Origin: Tubiluchus corallicola
Taxonomy: Eukaryota; Priapulida; Priapulimorpha; Priapulimorphida; Tubiluchidae
Direction of reading: 5' to 3'
Length of the DNA stretch: 64,000 nt
NCBI GenBank assembly: GCA_030141605.1
Contig: JAQGDQ010000060.1
Location: forward strand, 186,001-250,000
Shown: positions 1 through 12,900 of the stretch, piece after piece
How positions within the stretch are numbered: position 1 is the first letter of the stretch
Layout of the letters: each line of letters starts with the position of its first letter
The notes under the pieces: generated by a model
Databases searched by the model: none
What the model saw: only the letters and a program-made list of their open reading frames with translations
What the model was told of the DNA's origin: nothing
Translations under genes and position numbers: made by a program

Positions 1-366
1 TGGAGATCGCTAGCGTCTATTAGAATTACATGGAACATTGTAGAATGTTCCACTGGAATGATCATCTTACCGTGTGGAATGTTCTGGAACAAAACTTCTG
101 GAAGCTTCTCGGGCGCGCTATATAAGGCGAAGCAGGCCACTGAGACGGGGCACGCTGATTCACACGGACACCACTTACGCATTCTCTTGTATACTTACAT
201 TTTCAGACACATTTAAAATGTTTTCCAGATTTTCACATTTAGTGTAAACATTTCGCGTTCCTTCATACTTTTGTGTTGTAGAATTCTCGCTTAATAAACT
301 AGTTTAATTTGACGGCGTGTTTTCTGGTTTGCTCTACGAGCCTTCCGAGAGAAACAAAACACAACA
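1..366 (+). mobile_element. Probable LTR (solo or 3' LTR) with heat-shock promoter
   Basis: GAA/TTC blocks in the alternating 5-bp spacing of heat-shock elements occur at 43-50, 77-89 (GAATGTTCTGGAA) and 96-108 (TTCTGGAAGCTTC). A TATA box (TATATAAGG) lies at 119-127 and an AATAAA signal at 293-298, followed by a GT-rich stretch. A transcript starting about 30 bp after the TATA box would meet a poly(A) signal within about 150 bases with no useful ORF. That is the U3-R-U5 layout of an LTR rather than a gene promoter. The left boundary is the window edge or beyond. The right end is set loosely at the CA near 366. No PBS, gag or pol is visible, and an hsp70-type promoter fragment is the alternative. 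Confidence 0.5.
119..127 (+). promoter_or_regulatory. TATA box downstream of heat-shock elements
   Basis: TATATAAGG lies 10 bp after the last TTC block of the heat-shock element cluster, the spacing seen in hsp70-type promoters. Function is inferred from layout only. Confidence 0.55.
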
Positions 367-639
367 TAAAGAGAAATATAAGGGAAACAAAAAGCAAAAA
401 TAATAGCAATGCGGGAAATCAAATCAAATAAAACGCAGACTAGGACAATATAAGAAAATTAGCATCAGTCTCACAGGCATAAAAACTAGTATAGACCATA
501 GTCCTTGCCCATTTCTCTTAGTTATTCAGTTTGATACAATAAGAGACTAACATCTATGTTCTGCTGCTGCTTTCCCTTTTTTGATCTAAAGCTCAGCTAT
601 CTTTACAAGAAAACTTACAACTATAACTAATCAGCAATA

Positions 640-830
640 AAGATAAAAAAATTATCGTATCAACATGAAATATTAGTTTTAATCATCTTCGTATCGATAT
701 TATTCTAGAAATATCATTACAGTATCGCCAAATGTATCGTTACGGTACAGCTTACTCTTATGGGATCGTTGGAAAAAAGTATCGTATCTTATCGCCAAAT
801 GTGTATCGTTTAACATCCCTAAATCGAAAG
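640..830. repeat. TATCG-rich dispersed repeat
   Basis: The motif ATCGTAT/TATCG recurs at short intervals (GTATCGATA, ATGTATCGTTACGG, GTATCGTATCTTATCG) and the block ends TTAACATCCCTAAATCG. This resembles the end of a decayed MITE. No partner terminus was found. Apart from this block and the LTR, 1-860 holds nothing I can recognise. Confidence 0.35.
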
Positions 831-910
831 AGGCTGACTACAATGGGGAAGAAGCAATAGCTACACGCAAACCATCCTTAACATATTTGAATACTGATAA
901 TTGATAATAC

Positions 911-3900
911 CAGGCAAGCTTGTAGAAGAACGACTTGTGTAATCCGTCAAATATGTGAATATTTTCACAGTGGCGTCAGCGTTATATTGCTTTACAGTTT
1001 TCCGCACGACATCCCACTGGTAGCTGCACTCCGGACCAGGGACGTATCCACTTCTAGTGTAATAGCCTAAAAATGAACTATGAACTATGAATTTTACTTC
1101 ACACATCAAAAAACAATATCAAACATATTAATAAATTTTACATAAAATAATTTGAGTAATGCGAGGTGAGTGTACGACCGTACGGTCATTAACACACTCA
1201 CCTTACTTAAATGAAAAAAATGATTATAGTTATGTGTGCTTCTGTAGATAACTTATTGTAAATAAGGATGAAGTAAATGATGTAGTAATAGCAATAGTAT
1301 AAGAGCAATAAACCTGAAAGTTGAGAAAGGAAAACAGAATATGTAATTACGACTTTGAGTGAGCCTTAAAGAGTGAAATTTTTTTTAAATAGTTACGAAT
1401 TTGAATTATGTGATTATCTGTCAATGCACCGCTTACTTGTAATACAATGCACCATATTGCTTACTTGTATATACAACGATGTACATATACACATATATGT
1501 ACCCAAATATAAGTGGGGAGAAGAGATTAAATTATATATTATGTTTGTAGTAATAACTATAACTGTATAGAACATTTAAATCTAATTGATGGTAGTAATG
1601 TAGCCATCATAACCATTAAAGATGGGCTACGGGGAGGGGGGAGGCAAATTATAAGAATACAAGTGATTCAATAGCAAAATTAATGCTACAATAATACATT
1701 CAAAATTTTTTGTATCATGAGGAAAATAATGTTGATTATATTTGCAGGCAGCAAAAATTGCAAATGATCAACTTCCTCATTTTCCTAGTTAGGAAGACAG
1801 GAATGAGTGGGTAAAAATCATTCAAGCAAACAGAGAAAGAACGTTGTAGTTTAATTTAAATGGAGTATTTATCAGGGCGTAGCTTTAAAAATATTTGACA
1901 CTTTTCTTTTATCTTTTGACTCCGTGATCTTTTTACGTAAATGAGAGTTGCATGACTGATCAACAAGTCAAAAACAAAATCACGTTTCTTAGTTTTATAT
2001 TTCTTATTGCAGCTAATGAAATAATTTAATACCACAGCGAAAAAGTTTTTAATTTGATGAACGCAACTCCTTTACAAAAAATATCATCTTGCCAAGGAAG
2101 ACAAATTGAATTCTATTTCAGCTAAACATGGGGATTAGCTGCAGATATGAGGAATTTCATATGAAATACATCACATATCATATATATGTTATTTACTATT
2201 CATTTAGTTTCAAACCAGTATAGCCTTACAGGTACATGCAACTTTGCTTCTTTTAGCGTCACTATTGCATAGTCAAATTTGTTAACAATTTTGCCTTTAA
2301 TTAGTTAGTTTTGCCCATAGAACTCTGCTTTACCAATTTTTTTCACTTTGTTTTGCACAAATTTGCATAATTTTATTTACCATAATTGTTTGCTATTAAT
2401 TTAATCTTGATCTGTTTTCCTATTCTATTCTTTATTTTGCACTAATAACACATGCTGAAATTAGTAGACTCACTATTTAGGGATGGCAGACTAGATGACG
2501 TTTAGATCTTTCGCCATCCCGCCCTTCTTTAAATTTTGTAACTCATTGTTATATACTATCTATGATTGTTATTTTGAAGGCAAAAAAATAAATTATAAAT
2601 TATTATATGTCACACATCTGTTGTGTGGAGGCAATGCTATAGCGATCACTAAAAATTGAAGACTTGTACTGATAGCAGAAATACATTAGTTCATTAGAAA
2701 TGCATTCGCTTATCAAGACTAAGCAGCCCTACATGATAAATCACAATATTTTAGATGTCTTACATACTCTGAATTGAAAAAAAAATGAGTACAGTTACCT
2801 GGTCCACACCTGACATCAACGCCATCATTATCCAGTCCATCACTAATGAATATAATAACTGACAGGCAGCTAGGTCTGGATGAGTTCTGTAAAAGCTCAA
2901 AAGCTTTTTCAAATGCCATTCTGTTTGTAAATAGAAATGCTAGGTAAAGTTAAAAATGTTCAGTAAAAAACATTACGAAGACAATGAATTTAATTTCTTT
3001 ATGTTCAATAAATTTTTCTTGCAGGTGTAAGCAACTTTTGCTTTTTTTAGTTTCACTATTGCATAACCAGATTAATTTGTTAGCTATTTTGCTTATAATT
3101 AGTTAGTTTTGCAAATAGAATTCTGCTTTACTAATTTAATTTTCCCTATGTTTTGCACAAATTTGAATAATGATGTTTTCCATAACTGTTTGCAATCAAT
3201 TTAATTTTGATTTATTTTCTTTTCATATATTTTTATTTTATTACAAAAATTTTTCCTCGCCATTATGAAATTAGTAGACTCACTAGGGATGACAGACTAG
3301 ATGACTATTTGGTCTTTCACCATCCCGCCTTTCTTAAATTTTGTAGTTTATTGTTGTGTCCATCTGCCGTTCTTAAATTTTGTACTTTATTATATTATTA
3401 TATCCGTCTGTCCTTAAATTTTGTAGTTTATTGTTGTGTCCATCTGCCGTTCTTAAATTTTGTACTTTATTATATTATTATATCTGTCTGTCCTTCTTAA
3501 ATTTTGTAGTTTATTGTTATATCCATCTGTCCTTCTTAAATTTTGTAGTTTATTGTTATATCCGTCTGTCCTTCTTAAATTTTGTAGTTTATTGTTACAT
3601 CCATCTGTCCTTAAATTTTGTAGTTTATTGTTATATCCGTCTGTCCTTCTTAAATTTTGTAGTTTATTGTTATGTACTATTCTGTGAACATTATTTTGAA
3701 AGAAGAGAATTTATTCAATTCAATTCTATTCCATTCTGTTCTTAACTGCAAATGAAAGCATAATGAGATCTATCTCTCATCTTCATACAGACTTGTTAAA
3801 TGTAGAAAGAGAATGCATTTAGTAAGAGTACTCACTCAAATTCACTTGTGCCAACGGGTTTGAGCTTCTTAACTTGAGAGATGAGATCTCGTTTGTAACC

Positions 3901-6900
3901 TATAGTTGTAGGTGCCATCCTGTCTTGATCACACCCCAACACTTCCGTAGTATGTTCTCTCCATCTATTTATTGTGTAAAAAAATGTGTAGTATCACAAA
4001 AAGGAAACTAGTTTATGAAATTATTTTGCGAAAAACTTGTAGTATCACAAAAAGGAAACTAGTTTATGAAATTGTTATTGTGCAAAAAAACTTGTAGTAT
4101 CACCAAAAGGAAACTAGTTTATGAAATTGTTATTGTGCAAAAAAACTTGTAGTATCACCAAAAGGAAACTAGTTTATGAAATTGTTATAGTGCAAAAAAA
4201 CTTGTAGTATCACAAAAAGGAAACAAGTTTATGAAATTGCTATTGTGCAAAAAAACTTGTAGTATCATAAAAAGGAAACTAGTTTATGAAATTGTTATTG
4301 TGCAAAAAACTTGTAGTATCATAAAAAGGAAACTAGTTTATGAAATTGTTATAGTGCAAAAAAACTTGTAGTATCACAAAAAGGAAACTAGTTTATGAAA
4401 TTGCTATTGTGCAAAAAAACTTGTAGTATCACAAAAAAGAAACTAGTTTATGAAATTGTTATAGTGCAAAAAAACTTGTAGTATCACAAAAAGGAAACTA
4501 GTTTATGAAATAGTTATTGTGCAAAAAAACTTGTAGTATGACAAAAAGGAAACTAGTTTATGAAATTGTTATTGTGCAAAAAAACTTGTAGTATCACAAA
4601 AAGGAAACTAGTTTATGAAATTATTGTGCAAAAAACTTGTAGTATCACAAAAAGGAAACTAGTTTATGAAATTATTTTGCAAAAAACTTGTAGTATCACA
4701 AAAAGGAAACTAGTTTATGAAATTGTTATTGTGCAAAAAAAACTTGTAGTATGACAAAAAGGAAACTAGTTTATGAAATTGTTATTGTGCAAAACAACTT
4801 GTAGTATCACAAAAAAGGAAACTAGTTTATGAAATTGTTATTGTGCAAAAAAACTTGTAGTATCACAAAAAGGAAACTAGTTTATGAAATTTACTGGGCC
4901 CGTCAGCATGAATTACTTATTGCAGATTTGAAGATATATGTATATTGTGTTTGTCAGCATCTTTAGGAGAGATTTGGATACTTTACTCTACCAATTACAG
5001 AAATAAATTACCAAAATCTGAGTGAGTCAGAAGATCCACAAATAGCAAAGCAGTTGGCGGAATTTATTGAAATAGCAATGGAAACAAGAAGAGGAGGTGT
5101 CACGCTAGAAATTTAGCCAAAATAATAACAGTCATAAACGGTTTATGAAGCATCAAGATTGATCACGTTACTTGTGTCTTGCACGGTGATATTCATTTGT
5201 GCCTATCTAACCAGATAGAGTGGACACCCAGGAAACAACAAAAATATGAAGGAGATGCCTATATTTACAGATTTTGTGCAGACTTTAAAGCTTGTTGAAT
5301 GATACACCTGTTGCACAGCACTTGTCTTTGCTAACATTTAACTATTTTTGTAAAAAACTATTTTTAAGAATTTAGAATTTGCCAAATCCTCGTGCAGGGT
5401 AATCACTAGTAGAGGCGAGCATTCTCTACTAGAAAGCGAATTCGAATCGAATTGAATCGAATTTGTGACTTTAAAATTTGAATCCAACCGAACTTCAGTA
5501 TTTCGAATTCAAATTGAGTTCAAAGATTTCGAACAAGTTTTCAAACCACCAGTAAAAAGTTGGCTTGCAAAGATCATGCATATTATTGATTTTTTCTGCA
5601 GTAAAACCACTACTAATTTGTTTAAAACTTGAGCACAGAAATCACAGCTAAATTATGCTGACTGCACAATGTTTCAAATGTTTTAATGATAAAGAACGTA
5701 TGTGGTTGAAGTGCTGAATTATTTGCATCTCTAGTTTTAGGTTTGAATCGAATTCGAACTAAAAAACTCGTTCGAATTGAATTCGAAAGTTCAATGCCCA
5801 CCCCCCAATTACTAGCCATTCGACATATCGTTTATTGAGTTTACTGAATTCATTTATTTTAGTCAATTCAAGATTTTAAAAAGTCCTCCTCAGGCTAACG
5901 TCCATGACATTATCTGTGCCTCGGGCCACAGGCTGATTATAATAAATTCAGCATTGTGACCAGAGCTACAAATAACTGGGACTTGTTAATAAAAGAAAGT
6001 TTATCTGTGTACCCTAATAAGCCTTCTCTTATGTGTTAATGTAATATTAAGTAATATATTGCATAATGTAATAATGCAAATTAATGTAATATATAATACA
6101 ATATACACAATTTTGAATTAGCTAGTTTGCAAATAATCATCTCATTCACTTCATTTCTAGTGAAATATTTTAAAATTAATTTATGTTGACAGTAAATTTT
6201 ATAAACTAGTTTTTATTCTATTTCATAATTTGAAACTATTTCTTTATTTCCACCAAAATTTTTTTTTCACCAACTGTGGTTAGACTAGCGTGCAAGTGTG
6301 GTTAGAGTGTATACATCTTTAATAATCGTTTACAAAAAAGTTTATAGAGGGTATAGGTTCGACTACGCAATGTGTCATATTCGAATGGGGGTTTTACGGA
6401 GTAGCTAAAATTTTTAACAAACATGTCCTAAATTCCACAGCTATCAAAGTTACTACCAGTTAGGCAGAATATACCACAAATTTTAGTAACTACCCGCTTA
6501 TCACAAATTTTCCTAAAGTAACACAACATTGAATTTACAAACTTAATGAAATCTTGATGAAAACAATAGTTAAAGTAAGTAAGTACTGTACAATAGTCTA
6601 CTTTACATTTGCACAAAAATGTTTGAATATGTATACTGGTAATGCAATTACTGCTTATCTTGGTCATGGAAAATCAATATTTGGTCAGGGAAATTTATTT
6701 TGAATCCTATGGGAACCCTGTTATGGATAATTCAGAATTGGAACTCGCACTGCCATGCAGAATGCGTTTTCTATCAGACTGCTGCTGTCATAACAATGTC
6801 AACATATATGCTTTGACAAGTTTCATTGTCTTTTAAACATGCATTGCTTGTAGGTTTTCATACTGTTGCGGGCTACGAAAGACCACATGTGAACTTCATG

Positions 6901-9900
6901 TGATCTAAACAAATAACTTCGTTATCATCATTTTCATCTAGTTCCCTGAACAATAATTCTGATGTCAAACATGCAAGGAGCTCAAGTATCAGCATATCAG
7001 TTTCAAACATTTAATCATGTTGCATGTATAAGATGAGCATTGATCACATTGTTTGAGGTTACTATTTCTAGCTGAGCAGCAAGGCGAAAGTACTACACCT
7101 ACACATGAGAAGTACTACACCCACACACGAGAAGTAGTACACCCACACACGAGAAAGCAAATGCACCGACGCATCTAAGCGTTAGCAACAACACTTTGCT
7201 GAGTCGAGCAGTTGCCGCTCGTGTACAGGTACTGTGGAACTGCAGCACCCCCTATTTTCACTCAAGATTATCAATAATATTCAATATAATAAGTCTTTTT
7301 CTTTAGTTCTTTCTTTAAACTTGTATGGAACCAGAACACATGAGGGTAGTACTGTTCACAGCCACAGCCCAGGACAGAGGTGTATTTGGCTGTTCTGAGC
7401 ATGTGGCCATGCGTATATGTCTAGGATAACATGCTGTATGCTGCACTGCTAGCACTGTTGCTAGGTAGAAAGAGTACTGTCACTCACACAGTTTGTTGTC
7501 AGTTTTCACGTGCTTAAGGGGCAAGAAAAGGGGTACCTGACGTAGGTTTCAGAAAAATCACCTTAAAAAATTGTATTACTTTACAGCAATTTTATGCATA
7601 ATCGTACTCGCGTTGAAAGGAATTTTTGTTTGTTTTCATTTTACATCTCTAGCAAGACTGTTCTGATGGCGAAAATTACATGACGTCACCTATGCAAATG
7701 TAAATCGGGGGAAAAGACAATGTTAAATTATGTCCCAAAAAACTTTCCGTGCAAATCTATATTACTTAGCATTTCGCTTACCTGCTTGAAAGACTTATGT
7801 AACTAGAAATAATAATTTAAAATATTTGTGTCAATTGATAAAATGTTGCTGACCAACCTTCCAGCGTGCACCACTCATTAACCAAAAACATATTTTTAAT
7901 CTTATTGGCAAGATACAGTAATTTAAAGTTTTACTTAGTTAGCAACATGTATGCTGCAAATGCTCCGATTATTTTTTCAAACTTTACTCAATGTTATCAA
8001 AACTTGTTTAAAACAACCTTTAAAATGGCTGAGCCTAATGGCCATCTCGGGAGTTTAAATTTACAAATTTATCGTTACGGCTGATATAAGCCCTGCATGC
8101 AAAACGGCAACATGTAAGTGGTATAAATTTCGAGACGAATTTTTTAATGTTTACATAAGTGGAGGGTTTTCTTGTGCTTTAAAAACCGTTTACTAGCATA
8201 TTCTTGAACTGCGGCAATTCAGGCTATTCGTAAGCAAAAATTTTTCGTTTGTTTGCTTGTTTAAAATTACAATAACATTTACATACGTTCGTTTCCTTTT
8301 ACACAGTATTAAAACAATGTCTAAAATTTTCTGAAGCAGCACCCCTACTAATTTCAGCTACGAGCCGCCACTAGAGTCGAGTCACCTAAATCTCAGCCAC
8401 CCGGTTTGCATTTACGCAACATTATCGGTGAGCTGATACATTGCACTACGCACAATTGGATTAAATCCAACAAAAAACATACAGTTACCAGATAAAACCA
8501 GCATTGCACTCACATGCCAACGTGATCCCAGAAGCTTTGTCGTGCGCATATAACGCTGACATAGTCGTGCTGAGAAAGAGACTTAATTAACACCGTTGCA
8601 AGCGACTGAGCCGTCAGAAACCTCTGATTCTCTTGCATGGATGAGCTGAAAAAAATTGCCTTTGTTTATAAGCATTGCTCTCACAGTGACAGGTAATAAA
8701 GTCACAAAGTACAGGAAAGAAGGTCTCAAGAAGGCGTCACAATTTTGGTTAGGATCGGTTTAGGGTTATTTCTATTTTTCCTATGCCTTTTTCCTGTAAC
8801 TTTTTCCTATAACTTTTCTTCTGTGACTTTTTACCTGTGACATTTTTACATGTGACTTTATTACCTGAATTTGCTTTCACATACTTGCGCTACAGTACGT
8901 ACTATGAGACAGGATTAATCCCAAAGTTGCACGGCAGCACAGCAATACTGTGAGAAGATTATCCGGAGGCAAAACAGGCCGACTGCACTTCAGAAGGCAA
9001 CTAGGAAATGTACACAACCTGGTGGCAATTCAAGGTCATTGATCATGCGAATCCAGGTAAAAAAGTCGGAGGAAAAGTCACAGAAAAAGTCACAAGAAAA
9101 AATAAATAACCTTAACCCTAGCACTAACCCTATTCTTAACCACTAACCCTAAACCTTACCATAGCCAAAATTGTGACTCTTTTCCTATGACTTTATTATT
9201 GGTCACCGATCGTGCATATACAGATATTCACTAATTACTGACTGTCTGTATGTAAAATACTAATAAAGTGCTTATCAATAATTTACGACTATGTATACAC
9301 AATAAGAAGTTAAATCCGACTAATGAAGAATTTATAAAAAATCATACATAGTAAAACCGATAACTTCACTTACCTACAGTCTAAAATCACCACAATGTTT
9401 TTTGGCCCACTGATTGCTGAAATGTACCACGGTCGTAGTCGAGGATCGTAGTCATTAGGCAAACCAATGTGATTTATAGACCACGATTTGCCGGGGTAGC
9501 TTCGTAAAAAACCAGCATTTGAACCAAAGTACTGCCATCTGAAACATGGGGAAAGTGTTACATAAAAAAATTAGTGTATACGTACAGTCGACTCTCGTTA
9601 AACCGGACCCCGTTAGCCCGGATATCGGATAAGACGGACGTCATCCGTGGTAAAGGAAACCGACCGATTTCCATCCGAGCCCGAGAGCTAAACACAACAC
9701 GGCCTACCAACTGTACAATAATTTCTTTATCCTCACAGGTTAACTATTTTAAAGTAATATACAGTATAGTATATAGTGCACAGTATATAGTGCAATGTAT
9801 ATAGGTTTTATTAAGGTGATTATTCCTGTATAATATAGACCATATATAGGCATATCGGATAAATCGGACAATCGGCTAAACCGGACCACCCATCCCCCCA

Positions 9901-12900
9901 ATTAGTCCGGTTTAACGAGGGTTGACTGTATTATGCTTCGTATTGAAATATTCTTAAACTTTGCTGTATTTGTGGAAACTTTGTTTCTCTACAACTCAGA
10001 ATTATGGACAATTAAAGCACAACACGAATCAGAAATTGATGCATTTCAAAGAAGAAACTACAGGAACACTCTAGGAACAAAGTGGCCAAGGAAAATATCA
10101 AACCAGGATCTACAATAAAGTCAAAGCAGAGGAATGAACAATTAAAATCAAAAGGAGAAGATTAAGATGGACAGGACGTGTTATACAACTACAAGATGAC
10201 AGTCCATTAAAATTAGCTTTCAAAGAAGCAGTGTAGAAAGAAAAGAAAGAGCAAGGAGGACAGCTGCTGACTTACATCAATTTCATCCAAAAAGATCTTA
10301 TCAACACACCATTAGATATCAAAAATACAGAGACATGGGAGGCTGCGGGTGACAGGGCAGCGTGGTCTGAAGAGATTGCAAGGGTCATGTCAGAGGACGT
10401 GTGACTCCAGAAATGATGATGATTCTTTATCATTTATTAATACATTCATTAATAATTCATCATTAATCATACAACAAATTAATTAATCGAATGTTTTTAG
10501 TTTGCATAGCAATGTTAATATTAACATACAAAAGCTTTGGATCTCGCAGCCTGTTTTCAATAAAGACGCTGTCCAAATGCCGTGTGTAGAGAATAGCCGA
10601 TATGGTGTCGTCAGAATCTCTCGGAACGTCTTCGGATAGTTTCACCGCACTAGCATTAACATTAACTGGTCTCTTGAAATACCTGTGAACATAAGAGTTC
10701 AAATTCAAACAAAAAATGTTTATCACACTGAAAAATGATCATTAAATATTTGAATGAAAGCAGTAACAGTGCAACTAGTTTAACCAAATGAGAAATACTT
10801 ACTCGCTATAAAAGCGCGGGTCTGGAAACCTGCTCTGTATATCCATGTCCTTATACAACTCCGAACTGACGTCATTCAGTCTGTCATAGGACGGTTTTGT
10901 TTCCATGGTAACATAATCATCGTGAAACTTCACAGCAGCAGCAGCAATTCTCTGGAAGATGGGACAGATGACAGTAAGCCTTGAGCAAAAACGCAAACTA
11001 TCAAAGCTGCTTTAAAGAATCGAACAAACATGTTAGCTGAAGCGTCCAAAATATTCCGTCAATATCCAGTTATCATTCATAGACGCACCCCAAACTACCG
11101 GTGTTTGTTGCAAGCCATGAAACAAGCCTACATATCTTTTTAATACTTCTATTTTAGGTTTTGCATATTCAGGGCAATTTATACAGGCATTCACAGTATT
11201 ATGAAAAAGAAAATTACTAAAAACATGTCATGCTGCAGTCATCATCAGTAGTAGATTACACAAAGCAAACAAGCAGTTTTGCAGACACGGACTACAGAAA
11301 TTCACTAATTGTGTATTTATAAAGAAATATATACATATATATATATAATATGTAAAATATGTGAGATGAATCAAGTGGCAGATGAAATGCATTTTTGTAT
11401 ATGACATGTCCTGCTTATCAAAATGGAAGAAAAGTTGTATTCAAAAAGTTTAAAATATTTCCTCTTTTTGCAGAAATGCCTGTAAGTGAACAGTTTATGT
11501 TTATTAATGGCCTAAATGTTGCAGAGATGAGAACACTAGTAATAAATTTTATATATGACATCAGTAAGAAAAGGGAAGAGAAACAGGATAGCAACTTACT
11601 TTAATTTGAACTCGTAGCCTACAAAATGTATTCTTATTATTGTTGCCTTTGTATGCTATTATTGTGTTTTTGTTAGTATGTTTTTTTATCGTCCGTACTA
11701 CACGTTTGAGCCGTTCTAACCTATGTACATGGTCAATGTAGTTTTTTGGTCTCTATGTTGGATGCTCAATAAATTGTACACACACACACGCGCGCACGCA
11801 CATGCACTCACGGTTTATTGAGCACACAACATAAAGAGACCAAAAAAATACATTGAGCCTGTCATATATATATATATCTGGCTTTCTTGTGAATGCACAA
11901 TTAGTGGATTTCTGTGAATTTCTGTTGCCTTTGCCTATAAAACTGGTTGTTTTGTTCGAGTACTGTAGTCTATCATTGCAGCCTACTTTTTAACATTTTA
12001 CATCCTAAAGCTTTTGCACTTTAGTTTTTATATACTACATCACATCAAAACTGACAACAGAAAGACGTGAAATACAAAGAGATATATGCCTTAGATGCCT
12101 CTTCTTTAAGAGTAAAATAGTCTTTGAAATGATCCCGGATTCTCTGAACAAGTTCTGCACCATCTTTTTCCTCTTTCTCATATTCTGCCTGATCGTAGAG
12201 TGTCTGAGTGGCGCTGACATGCATGCTACGTTCTGCAAACTATAACAGAAAACAATTTGACAAGTGCTCATCTTTAAAGGACAAGATTTTGCACAATTTT
12301 TCACAAATAGGCTCGAAACTTGTCTCAGGTGAAATTCTATATCAGGGCTGGATTATGACCTTTTGGCTGATGAAATTATGGGACCCCCAGATGGAGCCAC
12401 CCTCTAATTTGCTTGCATTTGTCTCGAAATTTTTTACTTGTCATATGTTTTAACAACATTTGCATAGCTGGGTGCCCCATATCTCAAATAAAGGGCCTCA
12501 GATAAGGGCCCTTATCTCAAATAAAGGACCTCAGATAAGGGCCCTTTGCCTCAAATAAAAGGCCTTAAACAAAGATCCTTCATCTCAAATAACGAGCCAC
12601 TTCAAAATTGGATTTTCAGCCTTCCTGGCCTCCTTTTTTAAAGTTGAAATTTTATTTTAAGTTTTATGAATTATTCAGCAATGCAAAGTATAGGCCCCAA
12701 GCTTGAATGCCTAGGCTGCAGCCTATACTAGCCTATAGGGTAATTCAGCCATGTCTTACATCCATATAAACTCATTGCATGCACAAACACGTTAGGAGCA
12801 GCATTACGTGAAAATGAAAATTTAAGCTGACGCAGTTCTCAACATATTAGATGAAGCCATTTTAGCAATCAATTACCTGTTAGAAAGACTCGCAAAATCT

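Noticed and set aside
3207-3745. Overlapping open frames with repeating LNFVVYCYIRLSF
   Set aside because: These come from the 39-bp minisatellite and its parent repeat and occur in several frames at once.
4560-4754. Open frame with repeating CSITKRKLVYEI
   Set aside because: It is a chance frame in the 57-bp minisatellite.
3968-4890. CRISPR-like array
   Set aside because: Repeats are contiguous with no unique spacers of constant size and lie in an animal intron. The same applies to 23345-23845 and 34358-34702.
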